Source: Adiantum capillus-veneris
Taxonomy: Eukaryota; Streptophyta; Polypodiopsida; Polypodiales; Pteridaceae
Assembly (NCBI GenBank): GCA_014529385.2
Contig: CM043942.1
Coordinates: 54,498,647 to 54,562,646, forward strand
Direction: 5' to 3'
DNA: 64,000 nt
Positions 1 through 9,164 of this stretch are shown in pieces (position 1 is the stretch's first letter; the number at the start of each line of letters is the position of its first letter). The notes below the pieces were generated by a model. That model was not told the origin of the DNA. It saw only the letters and a program-made list of their open reading frames with translations, and did not search any database. A program made the translations under genes and the position numbers.

Positions 1-189
1 GAATCCAAAGAAAAAACATAGTAAGCAGAGCCCTGACCCAAATGAAGAATAAGTGGTAGATTGGTAATGTTATCATTAAGGTTCATTGGTTTTATATAAT
101 GTCAACAATACAACTAAGCATTCGTTGACAGAGTCAAAGTTCCCCGTTTCTCAATCGTGGCATCCACGTTAATAAGTCGAAAGCCTCTT
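1..189. other. Spacer before rpl14 fragment
   Basis: No gene seen. The 5' two-thirds of rpl14 that should lie here is not recognisable, so the plastid-like block begins inside rpl14. Confidence 0.4.
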
Positions 190-314
190 GGGCCGTCATT
201 ATCAACCAGGAAGGAAATCCTAGAGGAACTAGGATTTTTGGTCCAGTAGCAAGGGAATTGAGGGAATGTAATTTTGCCAGAGTAGTCTCGTTAGCTCCCG
301 AAGTGTTGCGATAA
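190..314 (+). pseudogene. rpl14: rpl14 3' fragment (plastid origin)
   Basis: The last ~40 codons of plastid ribosomal protein uL14 are readable: a segment with the conserved [14 protein letters not shown] run followed by ARELRECNF and the terminal SLAPEVL, then TAA at 312-314. The N-terminal two-thirds is missing and one base appears lost near 240, so this cannot make a functional protein. It lies directly upstream of rps8 as in plastid genomes, which shows that the block is a continuous piece of plastid DNA on its left side. This flank is present only here and is not part of the 7.46-kb repeat found further on. Confidence 0.75.
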
Positions 315-649
315 CTAATGAAAAAAAAAAGAAAGCTCGTTTCATTTATTAGAACTCAAAGAAACTTCAATTCCTTTAAAAATTTGGGTTTGAAGAGTTA
401 GTTGTCGAATAGTCCAATACATACACATATACAAATATACAGAAAAATCTATCTATATCTATTCTATCTATATCTATTTAGATAGATACAACTCAATAAA
501 ACGAAGATGGATAGCCAATGAAAATGAGTAGAAAGGAAAGAACCTTTTTTCCGCCTTGAATATCATTTAGATTTTGCCAAGAGGAAAGGCTGGAGATTTT
601 AGGAATTACTTAAGTAAAAACAATTCTAATAATTACCGATTGATATTTC
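315..649. other. rpl14-rps8 intergenic spacer
   Basis: AT-rich spacer with a short TATCTA/GATA microsatellite at about 446-487. No gene seen. Its place between rpl14 and rps8 matches the plastid spacer. Confidence 0.5.
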
Positions 650-1058
650 ACGAATAATGATGCCATCTCCACCACAGTTACTTCAATCAGAAATGCGAAT
701 ACGAAAAGAAAAGCTATGACTAGGATACCAGCTACTAAAATGACTAGAGGTATCGTGCAAATCTTACTGGAAGAAGGTTTTTTAAAAAGCGTCACGGAAC
801 ACACAGAGGGGGGAAAATTTTTATGGATGTCAAGATATTTTGGCAAAGAAAAAAAGCCTTACCTTACGTGGCAACTAAACTATAACTATTAGGTACATTA
901 GCAAACCCGGTCTCAGAATCTATTGCGATCATATAAGAATCCCTAAGATCTTAGGGGGCATGGGAATTGCAATTTTATCAACGTCTTATGGACTCATTAC
1001 AGATCGGGAAGCTAGGCGAAGAAAAACTGGGGGGGAAATTCTACGCCATATTTGGTAA
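650..1058 (+). pseudogene. rps8: rps8, full length but with a 16-bp insertion
   Basis: Encodes plastid 30S ribosomal protein uS8. Reading starts at ACG (650-652), which would need C-to-U editing to AUG, and runs through SIRNAN, RIPATKMTRGIVQILLEEGF and FGKEKKPYLT. A 16-base insertion at about 863-881 then shifts the frame. Reading resumes one frame over with ISKPGLRIY, the [14 protein letters not shown] motif and the ending GGEILRHIW before TAA (1056-1058). Removing 16 bases would give about 130 residues, the normal uS8 length. The insertion is in every copy of the repeat, so it predates amplification and marks the block as a non-functional transferred copy. The left limit of the 7.46-kb repeat falls at the CCTTACCTTAC at about 858, inside this gene. 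Confidence 0.8.
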
Positions 1059-1173
1059 TTGAAAGGGAGAAACAGGGACAAAAGTTACTTATTTTCACCA
1101 GTTACGTCTTCAATGAAAAGAATTTTTTTGGAGAAACCTGTAATGTAAATAGGAGGTTTACTTATTCCAAATG

Positions 1174-1416
1174 ATGAAGAAACAGAATCTCATTGACATG
1201 GAAGGTACAGTTACAGAATCTTTACCCAATGCCACGTTTTGAGCGTGTTCGGATAATGGATGTCAAGTTTTGACTCATATATCGGGGAGGATGCGACGCA
1301 GTTATATAAGAATACTACCAGGAGATAGGGTAAGAGCTGAACTGAGTCCCTATGATCTTACCAAGGGACGCATCATCTACCGCCTTAGAAGTAGGCATAC
1401 AAACAATAGTCAGTAG
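1174..1416 (+). CDS. infA: infA, translation initiation factor 1 with in-frame TGA
   Basis: Plastid IF-1, a small S1/OB-fold protein that binds the 30S subunit during initiation. The 80-codon frame begins [16 protein letters not shown] and contains the [17 protein letters not shown] core and the [12 protein letters not shown] ending, all as expected for plastid infA. A second ATG lies three bases upstream (1171); an AGGAGG at 1151-1156 is placed as a ribosome-binding site. Codon 23 is TGA (1240-1242) at a position that is arginine in other plants. A single U-to-C edit (UGA to CGA) would restore it, as known for ferns and hornworts. There is no other defect. It lies between rps8 and rpl36 in the usual plastid order. 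Whether this transferred copy is expressed is unknown. Confidence 0.85.
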
Positions 1417-1549
1417 ATTTCGGTATCAGTTTAGATTTTCGGCAGTTAACCAAACCACTTCTCTTGCCAAATTTCCTATCTTGATTAGATCGAAGAAACA
1501 TGTAGCAAACCTACAGGTAGATTTACCCAATTAATTCAAGGTTATAGAT

Positions 1550-1663
1550 ACGAAAATCCGTGCTTCCATTCGGAAAATATGTAAAAAATGTCGATTGATT
1601 CTACGACGTAGACGAATCATGGTAATTTGTTGCAACTCAAAACATAAACAGAAACAAGGATAA
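1550..1663 (+). CDS. rpl36: rpl36, 50S ribosomal protein bL36 (ACG start)
   Basis: Encodes the smallest large-subunit ribosomal protein, 37 residues, exactly the normal length. The reading begins ACG AAA ATC CGT, that is the usual MKIR start with ACG in place of ATG, so C-to-U editing of the start codon is implied. The zinc-ribbon cysteines and histidine are visible: ICKKC near residue 10 and [11 protein letters not shown] at the end. Frame intact. Too short and ATG-less for a simple ORF search. Confidence 0.85.
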   Translation, partial: TKIRASIRKICKKCRLILRRRRIMVICCNSKHKQKQG

Positions 1664-1730
1664 TAAATATTTCTATCTGAAAAAGAATATTAATTAAACA
1701 GAGCTTCCCAATAAAAATAATTAATTAATT

Positions 1731-2127
1731 ATGTCAAGTCAAATAAATCGAGAAAAATTCGTTCACGTGGGGGAAAACGCGGAGTTCAAAAGGGAGTCAT
1801 TCATATACAGGCGAGTTTCAATAACACTATCATTACCGTCACAGACGTCCGGGACAGGTAATTATTTGGTCTTCCGCCGGTGCCTGTGGATTTAAGGGAA
1901 CACGCAAAAGCACGCCATTTGCTGCGCAAGCTGCGGCTGAGAATGCAATTAAAGCATCAGTGGATCGGGGTATGAAACAAGCAGAAGTTATGATGAGCGG
2001 GCCCGGACCGGGGAGAGACACCGCTTTGCGAGCTATTCGCAGAAGCGGCATAATCCTCAGTTTCATACGTGACGTGACTCCTATGCCGTATAATGGTTGT
2101 AGACCCCCCAGAAAGAGACGCGTCTAA
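1731..2127 (+). pseudogene. rps11: rps11 with two frameshifts
   Basis: Plastid 30S ribosomal protein uS11. The body is clear: [20 protein letters not shown], the glycine-rich [20 protein letters not shown] segment, [18 protein letters not shown] and the [19 protein letters not shown] terminus with TAA at 2125-2127. The ATG at 1731 is out of frame with this body: one A appears lost in about the third codon, in all copies of the repeat. In this contig a further G is missing at about 1854 (GTCCGGGACAGG against GTCCGGGGACAGG in contig B), so this copy has two breaks. The second break looks like a consensus error in contig A; the first is shared and probably real. Confidence 0.8.
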
Positions 2128-2189
2128 CTAGTGATTAGTCACATCAAAAGGAGAGAAAAAAAAATTACGTATGCGCACGCAAAAACGAG

Positions 2190-2942
2190 ATGTCGACCTC
2201 TAAGCAGGCAATTCAGTGGAAATGCCTTGAATCCAAAATAGAAAGTAAGCGGCTTCATTATGGTCGTTTCCTTGTATCTCCCTTTAAAAGGGGTCAAGCC
2301 AGTATTGTAGGAATTGCCATGCGTAGAGCTTTGTCACAAGAGATTGAAGGGACAAGCATAACACGTGCAAGATTTTGCGGAGTCGTGCACGAGTATTCCA
2401 CAATAACGGGTCTTCAAGAGACAATACATGATGCTTTAGTTAATCCGAAAGAGATTGTGCTTAGGGGCGATTCAAAAGAAGATATTCAAGAGGCGTTTTC
2501 ATCTGTAACAGGTCCTAAAGAAGTAACTGCGGGCGATCCATCATTACCACCTGGCGTCGAAGCAATTGACAATTCGCAATATATAGCTACCATTACCCAA
2601 CCAATATCTCTAACTATTGAATTAGAGATTGAAAAAGATTGCGGATATCGTATAGAAAATCTAGCGAAATCCGGAAAGGGACAATTTCCCATCGATGCTG
2701 TATTTATGCCTGTCCGAAACGTAAATTATAGCATCCATCTATTTGGAAGTGGTAGAGCGACGCAGGAAATCTCATTCATTGAAATATGGACTAATGGTAG
2801 TCCGACACCACACGAAGCACTTAGGAAAGCTTCTGAAAAACTCATGGACTTGCCAACCACCTTCTCGTATGTAAGGGGCGGAGACGTATCTCTCTTCGAA
2901 AATGGATTCTCTTGCTTCCTTTGCCTCCTTGAAAGTTTATAA
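2190..2942 (+). CDS. rpoA: rpoA N-terminal domain, C-terminally truncated
   Basis: Alpha subunit of the plastid-encoded RNA polymerase. The alpha N-terminal (dimerisation and assembly) domain is complete: QWKCLESK, LHYGRFLVSPFKRGQ, GIAMRRAL, HEYSTITGLQE, then PIDAVFMPVRNVNYSIH and EISFIEIWTNGSPTPHEAL near residues 190-215. After residue ~222 the frame continues for about 28 residues of cysteine- and leucine-rich sequence and stops at 250 aa. Plastid alpha is normally about 335-340 aa, so the C-terminal helix-hairpin-helix domain is missing and the plastid block ends here. The frame is undamaged in three of the four copies in the window, which is a little surprising for a transferred gene. The ATG is preceded by GGAGAG about 40 bases upstream. 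Confidence 0.85.
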   Translation: MSTSKQAIQWKCLESKIESKRLHYGRFLVSPFKRGQASIVGIAMRRALSQEIEGTSITRARFCGVVHEYSTITGLQETIHDALVNPKEIVLRGDSKEDIQEAFSSVTGPKEVTAGDPSLPPGVEAIDNSQYIATITQPISLTIELEIEKDCGYRIENLAKSGKGQFPIDAVFMPVRNVNYSIHLFGSGRATQEISFIEIWTNGSPTPHEALRKASEKLMDLPTTFSYVRGGDVSLFENGFSCFLCLLESL

Positions 2943-3870
2943 AGGGTGATTCCCTTGCCTCTGCTTCCAAAGTAGCTTTTGCCTAAACATTTTTAGATTC
3001 CTTTGCCTTTTTTAGAGTTTCTAATGATTTTATGCCTTTGTTAGGCACATCTCTATGTTTATAAGCATAATAATAGAATAAAAAAGGCGTTCTTTAAAAA
3101 GATCTACTAAGAAGCAGAAACACACTACTGTAAGCACCAGATGAGTAATAAACAGTAATGAAACCCCCCTAACCTAAAAAAGTTAGTGGTTGGCTTGTTT
3201 TGTTTGCCCTAGCGACACCATTAAGAGGACTGGGTGATTGTGATTAGAGATCAATTCACTGTCGCTTCGAGTACACGACGAGGTTACGAAACCCGTCATG
3301 GCGATAACATGGTAATTTAGAAACAAGGCGTGTATGAGGAACTATCAATGTCTACGGTTTGCGTTGGGATTGCCCTTCGGCACTTCAGGGCTCAACCAAT
3401 TAAACTCTCGGTGTCTACGGCGTTAGAATGAACTTCGTGCATCCATTTATTTCTACGGAATTACCAACGCTAGACTGGACGTATTCGACCATGCGCCCAG
3501 ATTATGCAGGGAAAACCAGCGATACTTTTTAAGAGCAAAGGGTACAGGAACGTAGTGGCGTTCTCAACTCATTCCTCTGATCCCAGTATAAATTGGATCG
3601 GCGAGAAAGGTTAACCCAACCCTGCTTGACACTTTGTGCCCCTCGCTCCCTAGTCTTGGCATAGGATTTAAAACATCGAAAAGGTGGGCTATAGGAAAAA
3701 GCGTAGGGAACCGCTTACTTTAAATAAAACAAGAACTGAAAGAAAGAGGACTGAACATAATACCGGGTGGAAGATACATGCTTTACCTTGCAAGTTGTGA
3801 AAGCTTTCTTCTCAATAAGAGTGAGAGTTAGTGGTATATAGCTTTATCGAAGCCCGAAATGAAACGATGT
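2943..3870. other. Spacer between rpoA and trnR
   Basis: About 0.93 kb without a gene. A segment at about 3400-3450 (the TCTCGGTGTCTACGGCGTTA region) recurs in inverted form near 41090-41150, so part of the spacer belongs to a dispersed repeat. The tract from the duplicated TTGCCT motifs at 2950-3050 shows no coding potential. Confidence 0.5.
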
Positions 3871-3944
3871 TGCACTGAAGAGGACTCGAACCCCTAACTA
3901 CCTGGTTCGAAGCCAGGGACTCTATCCAATTGAGCTATCGGTGC
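3871..3944 (-). tRNA. trnR-UCG: tRNA-Arg (UCG)
   Basis: Folds as a standard cloverleaf on the minus strand: acceptor GCACCGA paired with TCAGTGC (one mismatch), D arm GCTC/GAGT, anticodon stem CCTGG/CCAGG with loop CTTCGAA (anticodon UCG), T arm AGGGG-TTCGAGT-CCTCT. It is unlike the plastid Arg tRNAs (ACG, CCG, UCU) and looks like the mitochondrial trnR-UCG of early land plants. One copy occurs per repeat unit. Confidence 0.88.
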
Positions 3945-3978
3945 GGGGGGGTTGGGTCAAGGAAAGCCCAACCCTGGA
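3942..3978. other. Stem-loop 5' of trnR
   Basis: An inverted repeat GGTTGGG...CCCAACC with a loop of about 10 bases lies immediately upstream of the tRNA 5' end. It could mark transcript processing. Present in all copies of the unit. Confidence 0.4.
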
Positions 3979-4218
3979 AATGTTTTTTGCGTTATTTCAA
4001 AATGAGTTTACGTAATTAAAGAAAATTAACTCAATTAAAAGACAAAAAAGTCAATCTTTGTCGTTGATGATCTCTCGGTTGGTTACCGAATAATTTAACC
4101 ATCCCTTCCCTAAAAGAAAGTAATTACTTGATATATGTAATCCGTAATATTCGGATTCAGTCGTCAGCTGTGGTTTTTACCCTCCCCAGGGTGTCCGCTC
4201 TGCCCGTGAGACGGTTTT

Positions 4219-5301
4219 TTAACCACGACGTCTACGTTTAAGTTTAAAGGCAGTCCCTTTACGAATCCGGCTTCTAAGCCTATGGAACTTAACGAAAATC
4301 TGGACAGCGTCCCTGGCTTTATTATGAACGGCTTGGATTTTATCCGCCTCCTCCTGCGAAACAGTTATTTCTGTTTCTGGATTCAGCGGCGGCATGTCTT
4401 GCTCAACAAAAACTACTTCTGGAGTCGAAGGCAAGAGCTCAAACAGGGCTTTATACATGTCAATCAAAGGTTGCGCCTGGGAGACTATTTGCGCGGCATA
4501 ATGCGCTATCACTTCCTGGGAGAAGGGGACCTTCAAGAGGAGTTCTATGCCCTCTTCCGGGGACATGCTTAAAGGGAGAGATACCCCAGAGATGAGCATC
4601 AAGCCAGGAATAAGGTCCTTATGGAACGACGTGAACAGACGGGAGTTTGCCTCCTTAAACTGTACCGAAATCTGAGCCCATTCCTGCATTGTGGCTTCGC
4701 TGACTATGGAGGGGTTTAACTTGGCAGAGATAGAGTTTACTAGATTGTTTATTTGCGCAGGCTGCAGTTGTGAAACGAATTCATAACCGTTCTCAGCGCT
4801 GGGCAATCTGCCTTGTTGGCAGGTTTTTAGTATTTTATCACAATCTTGCCAAGTTTCAAATAAGATTGAACGGCAATCCTCCTCCTTTAGTTGCATAAAC
4901 TGTGAATGTGAAGACGCTTGAGTTACTATTGAAGAACTACTAGCGCCCATATTCATACAGTATGCTGTTTCAGCAAACCCAAGCCCAATTAGATTTAATA
5001 AAATTAAAAAAAGAGCAACAAACAAGAATACCTTTCTCAACGAAAGAAAGGAGAGATATATGGTGAGGTTATTAAAAAGAAAGGAGAGATATATGTTGAG
5101 GTTCTTAGAAATAAAGGAGAGATATATGGTGAGGTTATTCAAAAGAAAGGAGAGATTTCTGGTGAGGTTATTCAAATTCAAAAGATTTCTTTTTTTAGTG
5201 AGGTTATTCATGGAACTAAATACTTTTCCAATACCTACTGCTGCTCCTGCTAGGGCTATGGTAGCCGCTCCTACTCCAATTAATTTTGCACCTTCTAGCG
5301 T
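4219..5301 (-). CDS. Chimeric atp9::orf330, membrane-anchored mitochondrial ORF
   Basis: A 360-codon reading frame starting at ACG (5299-5301). Residues 1-30 are the N-terminus of ATP synthase subunit c ([18 protein letters not shown], then the glycine-rich GAAVGIGN loop), joined in frame at VFSS to an unknown protein. Residues ~31-85 are 11-residue tandem repeats of the type [11 protein letters not shown], from 33-bp DNA repeats. They are followed by a strongly hydrophobic helix ([20 protein letters not shown]) and a ~240-residue soluble part that is mostly helical, ending in a basic [16 protein letters not shown] tail. An internal ATG at 5211 gives the 330-aa version. The 5' end carrying an ATP synthase fragment, a membrane segment and an unknown body is the architecture of cytoplasmic-male-sterility ORFs in flowering plants; function here is unknown. 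This copy is intact. Confidence 0.7.
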   Translation of the reverse strand, partial: TLEGAKLIGVGAATIALAGAAVGIGKVFSSMNNLTKKRNLLNLNNLTRNLSFLLNNLTIYLSFISKNLNIYLSFLFNNLTIYLSFLSLRKVFLFVALFLILLNLIGLGFAETAYCMNMGASSSSIVTQASSHSQFMQLKEEDCRSILFETWQDCDKILKTCQQGRLPSAENGYEFVSQLQPAQINNLVNSISAKLNPSIVSEATMQEWAQISVQFKEANSRLFTSFHKDLIPGLMLISGVSLPLSMSPEEGIELLLKVPFSQEVIAHYAAQIVSQAQPLIDMYKALFELLPSTPEVVFVEQDMPPLNPETEITVSQEEADKIQAVHNKARDAVQIFVKFHRLRSRIRKGTAFKLKRRRRG

Positions 5302-5345
5302 AACTAATTCTTAAGTGTCTGTGTAATAATAATAAAAAGGTGTAG

Positions 5346-6398
5346 CTAGCACGCAAAAAAAGCACTTTTTTGTCTCAGAAAAGAAACAAAAAGAAATGTT
5401 ATCAACACTTGAAATAAGATTTTTCTTAGTAACTTGTTATTTGACATTGATTTATAATTCAATGCGTATGATACTACTAATGCTATAACTATACTTAAAA
5501 GAATACTTATATCATATTGTATTAAATTACTATTAAAATTGTCAATTAAACTATTCTCATTTATCTCACCTAAATAACTATTATTTATTATATGAAATAT
5601 TAATGGAAATAAACTTACCACTTTTAATAACAATAGTTTTAGGCTTGATAACTTATTACTTATTACTGAATTTACTATATGCGGGTTGAAACACATTGTA
5701 TACCCGACAAAGAAGAAGAAAAAGCAATTGTTTCGACGAAGAAGCGTAAGGCAAAGAAGCAATTAGCTGAGAAACTGCGGTTTCAACGAAGAAGCAATTG
5801 GCAAAGATGCTACGGGTTTCGACGCTGCGGGCGAAGACGGAGAAGCTACTGGCAAAAAAGCAATTGGTTTCAACGAAGAAGCTACGGGTTTCGACGAAGA
5901 TGATTTATGCGTATTTATTGTTAATTTTGGGCCGAGGATTGATCTATCGATTGATCCTCAGCAGCAAGGTAACGAAAAGAATCAGGTGACAATAAAGGAT
6001 CAGCCGACGATAAAGGTTTAGGCATAGGCAACAAACTATCAGGCGTAGACGATATAGGATCGGACACGTTAGATACAGAATCCGGCCTGACGATACAGGA
6101 TTAGGCACTGACGATACAGGATCAGGCATAGATAAAGGATCTGGCACTGACGATACAGGGGGGTTTGGTTCTGAAACCGATAAAAGGAATTGATACTTCA
6201 GTAAACATATTGGTTACAGGCTTATTAACATCTGTTTTAAATTTGTTGTAATCTTTTGATAGTTTATTTACTAATCTAAAAGTATAGTTACATGAATTAC
6301 AAATCTTCAAAAGTTAGCGTTTGTTTAATTTAAGTAACTTCTTTATTGTATCTTTATATAAGGTCTTATCCCCCGTAATTTTTTTGAAACAAAATCAA
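5346..6398 (-). pseudogene. Unknown AT-rich repeat-containing ORF (orfA), copy in contig A
   Basis: Unrecognised protein gene directly upstream (45 bases) of atp9::orf330 on the same strand. Order on the minus strand: a polar N-terminal region rich in K and N with a CNSC pair, a Pro/Ser repeat region (units like PDPVSSV), an Ala/Ser/Pro repeat region (units like SSKPVAS), then ~110 residues with hydrophobic helices (LLLLKVVSLFPLIF; ISILLSIVIALVVSYAL) and a final FLFVSFLRQ. The frame is broken in this copy at several points, including the join between the two repeat regions and a base lost in the PDPVSSV repeats. AT-rich composition and repeats resemble ORFs of mitochondrial plasmids, but I have no family match. 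Confidence 0.45.
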
Positions 6399-6399
6399 A

Positions 6400-7030
6400 T
6401 CATTTTTTAGAATCTCAAAAACTTGTTTTTTTCTTCCTTCTTTTCTTTCACTTTTTATTATTCTTCGAGCGCTTCTTTTCTTTGAAGCGTTGAGGACACG
6501 AGGAAATCACCACACAAACCACGAAAGTTTCTGTCCCGCAAATCAGCCACTATCGCTACCTGGCTTGAATCACTCCACCGTACGTAGCTGGGTCATTCCA
6601 CAGATCAGGCATGACGCTATCCTTCTCCCCGCTACCTTAGGGCTTGGATCATTCCATCGCGGAGTCGCGGCTCTCCGTTTGGTTTGCTTGCCGTCATTGG
6701 CTTTCTGCGTGGACGGATAGGCAACTCGGTTGGAAAGCTATCTCCGACCTTGCATTGGCAGACTTCCTTCGATACCCAATACAGGAGTCGTTGCGTTGGA
6801 GCACTTCGATAGCTGCGCAGAACCCGGGAAATGTCCATGGGTATCGAAAGCCCCGCCATCCTGCCCTGCCCTGCATTTCACGCGATTATTCTACTATACC
6901 ATTACTTAGCGCTTCCCCAGTGATTGGCGCGGAAGGGAAACCGGCGATAGCACTACGACTACGAGGTCAGGCCCAATGATTTCTCTATCTATCGCGCGGA
7001 ACCCTTGCTGGCATGCGATTACCTGTTTGG
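6400..7030. other. Spacer of the repeat unit
   Basis: Contains a purine/pyrimidine-biased tract (6400-6490) and a GC-richer part (6500-6980). Several overlapping short ORFs on both strands are mutually exclusive and change with single-base differences between copies, so I do not call a gene. Confidence 0.4.
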
Positions 7031-7327
7031 TCAACTAGCTATTACATAGGTTGGCTCATAGCCTGCCTTTAGTTCCGTTTTGAAAGGTGATCTCATAACA
7101 TAAGTCAAAGCGCTTCTCGTGTCCATGTGACAATCCGTATCATATCGAGACAATATGCCCTGACCAATGCGGCCGGCGTAGGAAACCGGAACAAACGTCT
7201 TCGATTCAGAAAGACACAAAGCATCCTTCTGACGTAATAGAATTGGTTGATGGCATGAGCAAACAGCCGGAAGATAACGTGTTTGCGTGAAATTGACGAT
7301 TTGACCATTAGATGATAAATAGATCAT
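7031..7327 (-). CDS. Small hypothetical ORF (98 aa), copy 1
   Basis: Unrecognised ORF starting MIYLSSNGQIVNFTQ, with four cysteines and no clear membrane segment. A second frame (67 codons) is open across the same interval. The start region is related to sequences at about 34740 and 40125, so it may be part of a mitochondrial repeat family rather than a gene. The last residues differ between copies because of a single-base difference. Confidence 0.25.
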   Translation of the reverse strand: MIYLSSNGQIVNFTQTRYLPAVCSCHQPILLRQKDALCLSESKTFVPVSYAGRIGQGILSRYDTDCHMDTRSALTYVMRSPFKTELKAGYEPTYVIAS

Positions 7328-8290
7328 GGTTTCTAATTATACTTCGTTTTTCTCTAATAAAAAAGTGAATATTGAAAGGTTGCACGCTGATATCTCAGCT
7401 ACATGGCAGTCTGTAAAGCACAATCCTAGCAAGCGAAGGGATTTCCGGGGAAAGCCCAAGCGATAAAGCATTAGCCATATCAAGAATACTTTACTTTACT
7501 TAAATGTATCTACATTTTGAAACGTAATGGTAGGATTGACGAGCCTGCCTTCAAGAGTCTAAAGATCCCTTACTGTGGCAGCAACGGTAAAGGCAAGCGA
7601 AGGGATTTCCGGGGGAAAGCCCAAGCGATTAAGCGCTATATCTTTTATTAGTACAATGCATCTACATTCAACGTAATGGTAGGATTAACGAGAATGCCTT
7701 TAAGAGTCTAAAGAGCCACGGTCAAAGGCAAGTGAAGAGAAAGCCCAATTAAAGATGCAAGCGTAGCAAAGGTTTTTCGTGGGGAGAAAGCCCGAGCGGA
7801 GCAGCCAATTAAAGAACAATGATTGCATTCCTAAATGGTTAAAGACAGAGAGTTTCACCCGTTTAGTAACCTAGCTATTACGTGATTTGTTTCATCCTTG
7901 GTTGTTTGAGTGAAAATCTAGAATACCATGTAAAATGACGATTTGCTTGCCCACTAATGTTATTTTAACACTCTACCCTAGTTTTTTCATGAACCCGGTG
8001 TTCGCGTGGTAATGGATGGTGCTTAATATTCCTTTTTCCTTTCTTTTCTTGCAACTTTTATAAGGCTCTTTACCCTGGCTGGTGAGTCAGTCTTTTCATT
8101 CTTTTGCTCTGTTATAAAAGGTTGCGAACTCATGGTTTTGCTTTTGTCAGAGGAGCTAGTGCTTTCCAAAGTTAAGTTTCCTTGGTCCCCTTTTTTAGGT
8201 AAGTGCTTGCCTTCTTTTAACTCACTAGTTTGATGCCTAAGCTTATAGCTTGAAGCCTTTTATTAAGCTAAAAAGAAAAAAAGGCTTACC
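7328..8290. other. Repeat-unit spacer with short tandem and palindromic repeats
   Basis: Holds three related segments (about 7430-7550, 7590-7700, 7730-7830) that share an AAGCGAAGGGATTTCC core, a TCTACATT..CGTAATGGTAGGATT motif and AGAGTCTAAAGA; they look like old tandem copies of a ~150-bp unit. The right part (8030-8290) leads to the TTACC microsatellite at the unit junction. Confidence 0.5.
7431..7628. repeat. GC-rich palindromic elements (two copies)
   Basis: Two near-identical ~33-bp elements (7431-7462 and 7594-7628) with the core GGGATTTCCGGGGGAAAGCC, which folds into a 9-bp stem (one mismatch) with a three-base loop. The same element recurs at 34461 and 39978 and in both contig B units. 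It resembles GC clusters or small mobile palindromes of mitochondrial DNA. Confidence 0.6.
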
Positions 8291-8306
8291 TTACCTTACC
8301 TACCTT
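8282..8306. repeat. TTACC microsatellite at repeat-unit junction
   Basis: Run of TTACC units joining spacer to truncated rps8. At 857-870 only two units are present, whereas this junction and those in contig B carry about five. Confidence 0.7.
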
Positions 8307-8495
8307 ACGTGGCAACTAAACTATAAACTATTAGGTACATTAGCAAACCGGTCTCAGAATCTATTGCGATCATATAAGAATCCCTAAGATCTTAGGGGCA
8401 TGGGAATTGCAATTTTATCAACGTCTTATGGACTCATTACAGATCGGGAAGCTAGGCGAAGAAAACAGGGGGGGGAAAATTCTACGCCATATTTG
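8300..8495 (+). pseudogene. rps8: rps8 3' part, second unit
   Basis: Only the C-terminal half of uS8 remains, beginning at the unit junction. It includes the 16-bp insertion and extra single-base differences (one base lost in the KPGLR segment, extra A and G/A runs) against the first copy. Confidence 0.7.
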
Positions 8496-8610
8496 GTATT
8501 GAAAGGGAGAAACAGGGACAAAAGTTACTTATTTCACCAGTTACGTCTTCAATGAAAAGAATTTTTTTGGAGAAACTGTAATGTAAATAGGAGTTTACTT
8601 ATTCCAAATG

Positions 8611-8850
8611 ATGAAGAAACAGAATCTCATTGACATGGAAGGTACAGTTACAGAATCTTTACCCAATGCCACGTTTTGAGCGTGTTCGGATAAATGGATG
8701 TCAAGTTTTGACTCATATATCGGGGAGGATGCGACGTTATATAAGAATACTACCAGGAGATGGGTAAGAGCTGAACTGAGTCCCTATGATCTTACCAAGG
8801 GACGCATCATCTACCGCCTTAGAAGTAGGCATACAAACAATAGTCAGTAG
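8611..8850 (+). pseudogene. infA: infA, second unit, frameshifted
   Basis: Second copy of infA, with an extra A (GGATAAATGG), a lost trinucleotide-like stretch in the RMRRSY codons and other single-base changes. It keeps the TGA at the arginine position. The changes are typical of unpolished consensus. Confidence 0.65.
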
Positions 8851-8983
8851 ATTTCGGTATCAGTTTAGATTTTCGGCAGTTAACCAAACCACTTCTCTTG
8901 CCAAATTTCCTATCTTGATTAGATCGAAGAAACATGTAGCAAACCTACAGGTAGATTTACCCAATTAAATTCAAGTTTATAGA

Positions 8984-9099
8984 TACGAAAATCCGTGCTT
9001 CCATTCGGAAAATATGTAAAAAATGTCGATTGATTCTACGACGTAGACGAATCATGGTAATTTTGTTGCAACTCAAAACATAAACAGAAACAAGGATAA
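8984..9099 (+). pseudogene. rpl36: rpl36, second unit, one extra T
   Basis: ACG start as in the first copy. One additional T in the GTAATTTTGTTGC run breaks the last 12 codons. Confidence 0.65.
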
Positions 9100-9164
9100 T
9101 AATAATTTCTATCTGAAAAAGAATATTAATTAAACAGAGCTTCCCAAAAAATAATTAATTAATT

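Noticed and set aside
1352-1534. 60-codon ORF repeated at 8786, 18395 and 25859
   Set aside because: It is a shifted frame across the infA 3' end and the spacer before rpl36.
5060-5314. 84-codon ORF opposite the atp9::orf330 repeats
   Set aside because: Antisense shadow of the 33-bp repeats and the atp9 head.
6644-6979. 111-codon ORF and overlapping frames in the GC-richer spacer (also 27867-28202)
   Set aside because: Frames are open on both strands and change with single-base differences between copies.
7431-7830. CRISPR array
   Set aside because: The repeats are few, diverged, palindromic and irregularly spaced, with no cas genes in a plant organellar context.
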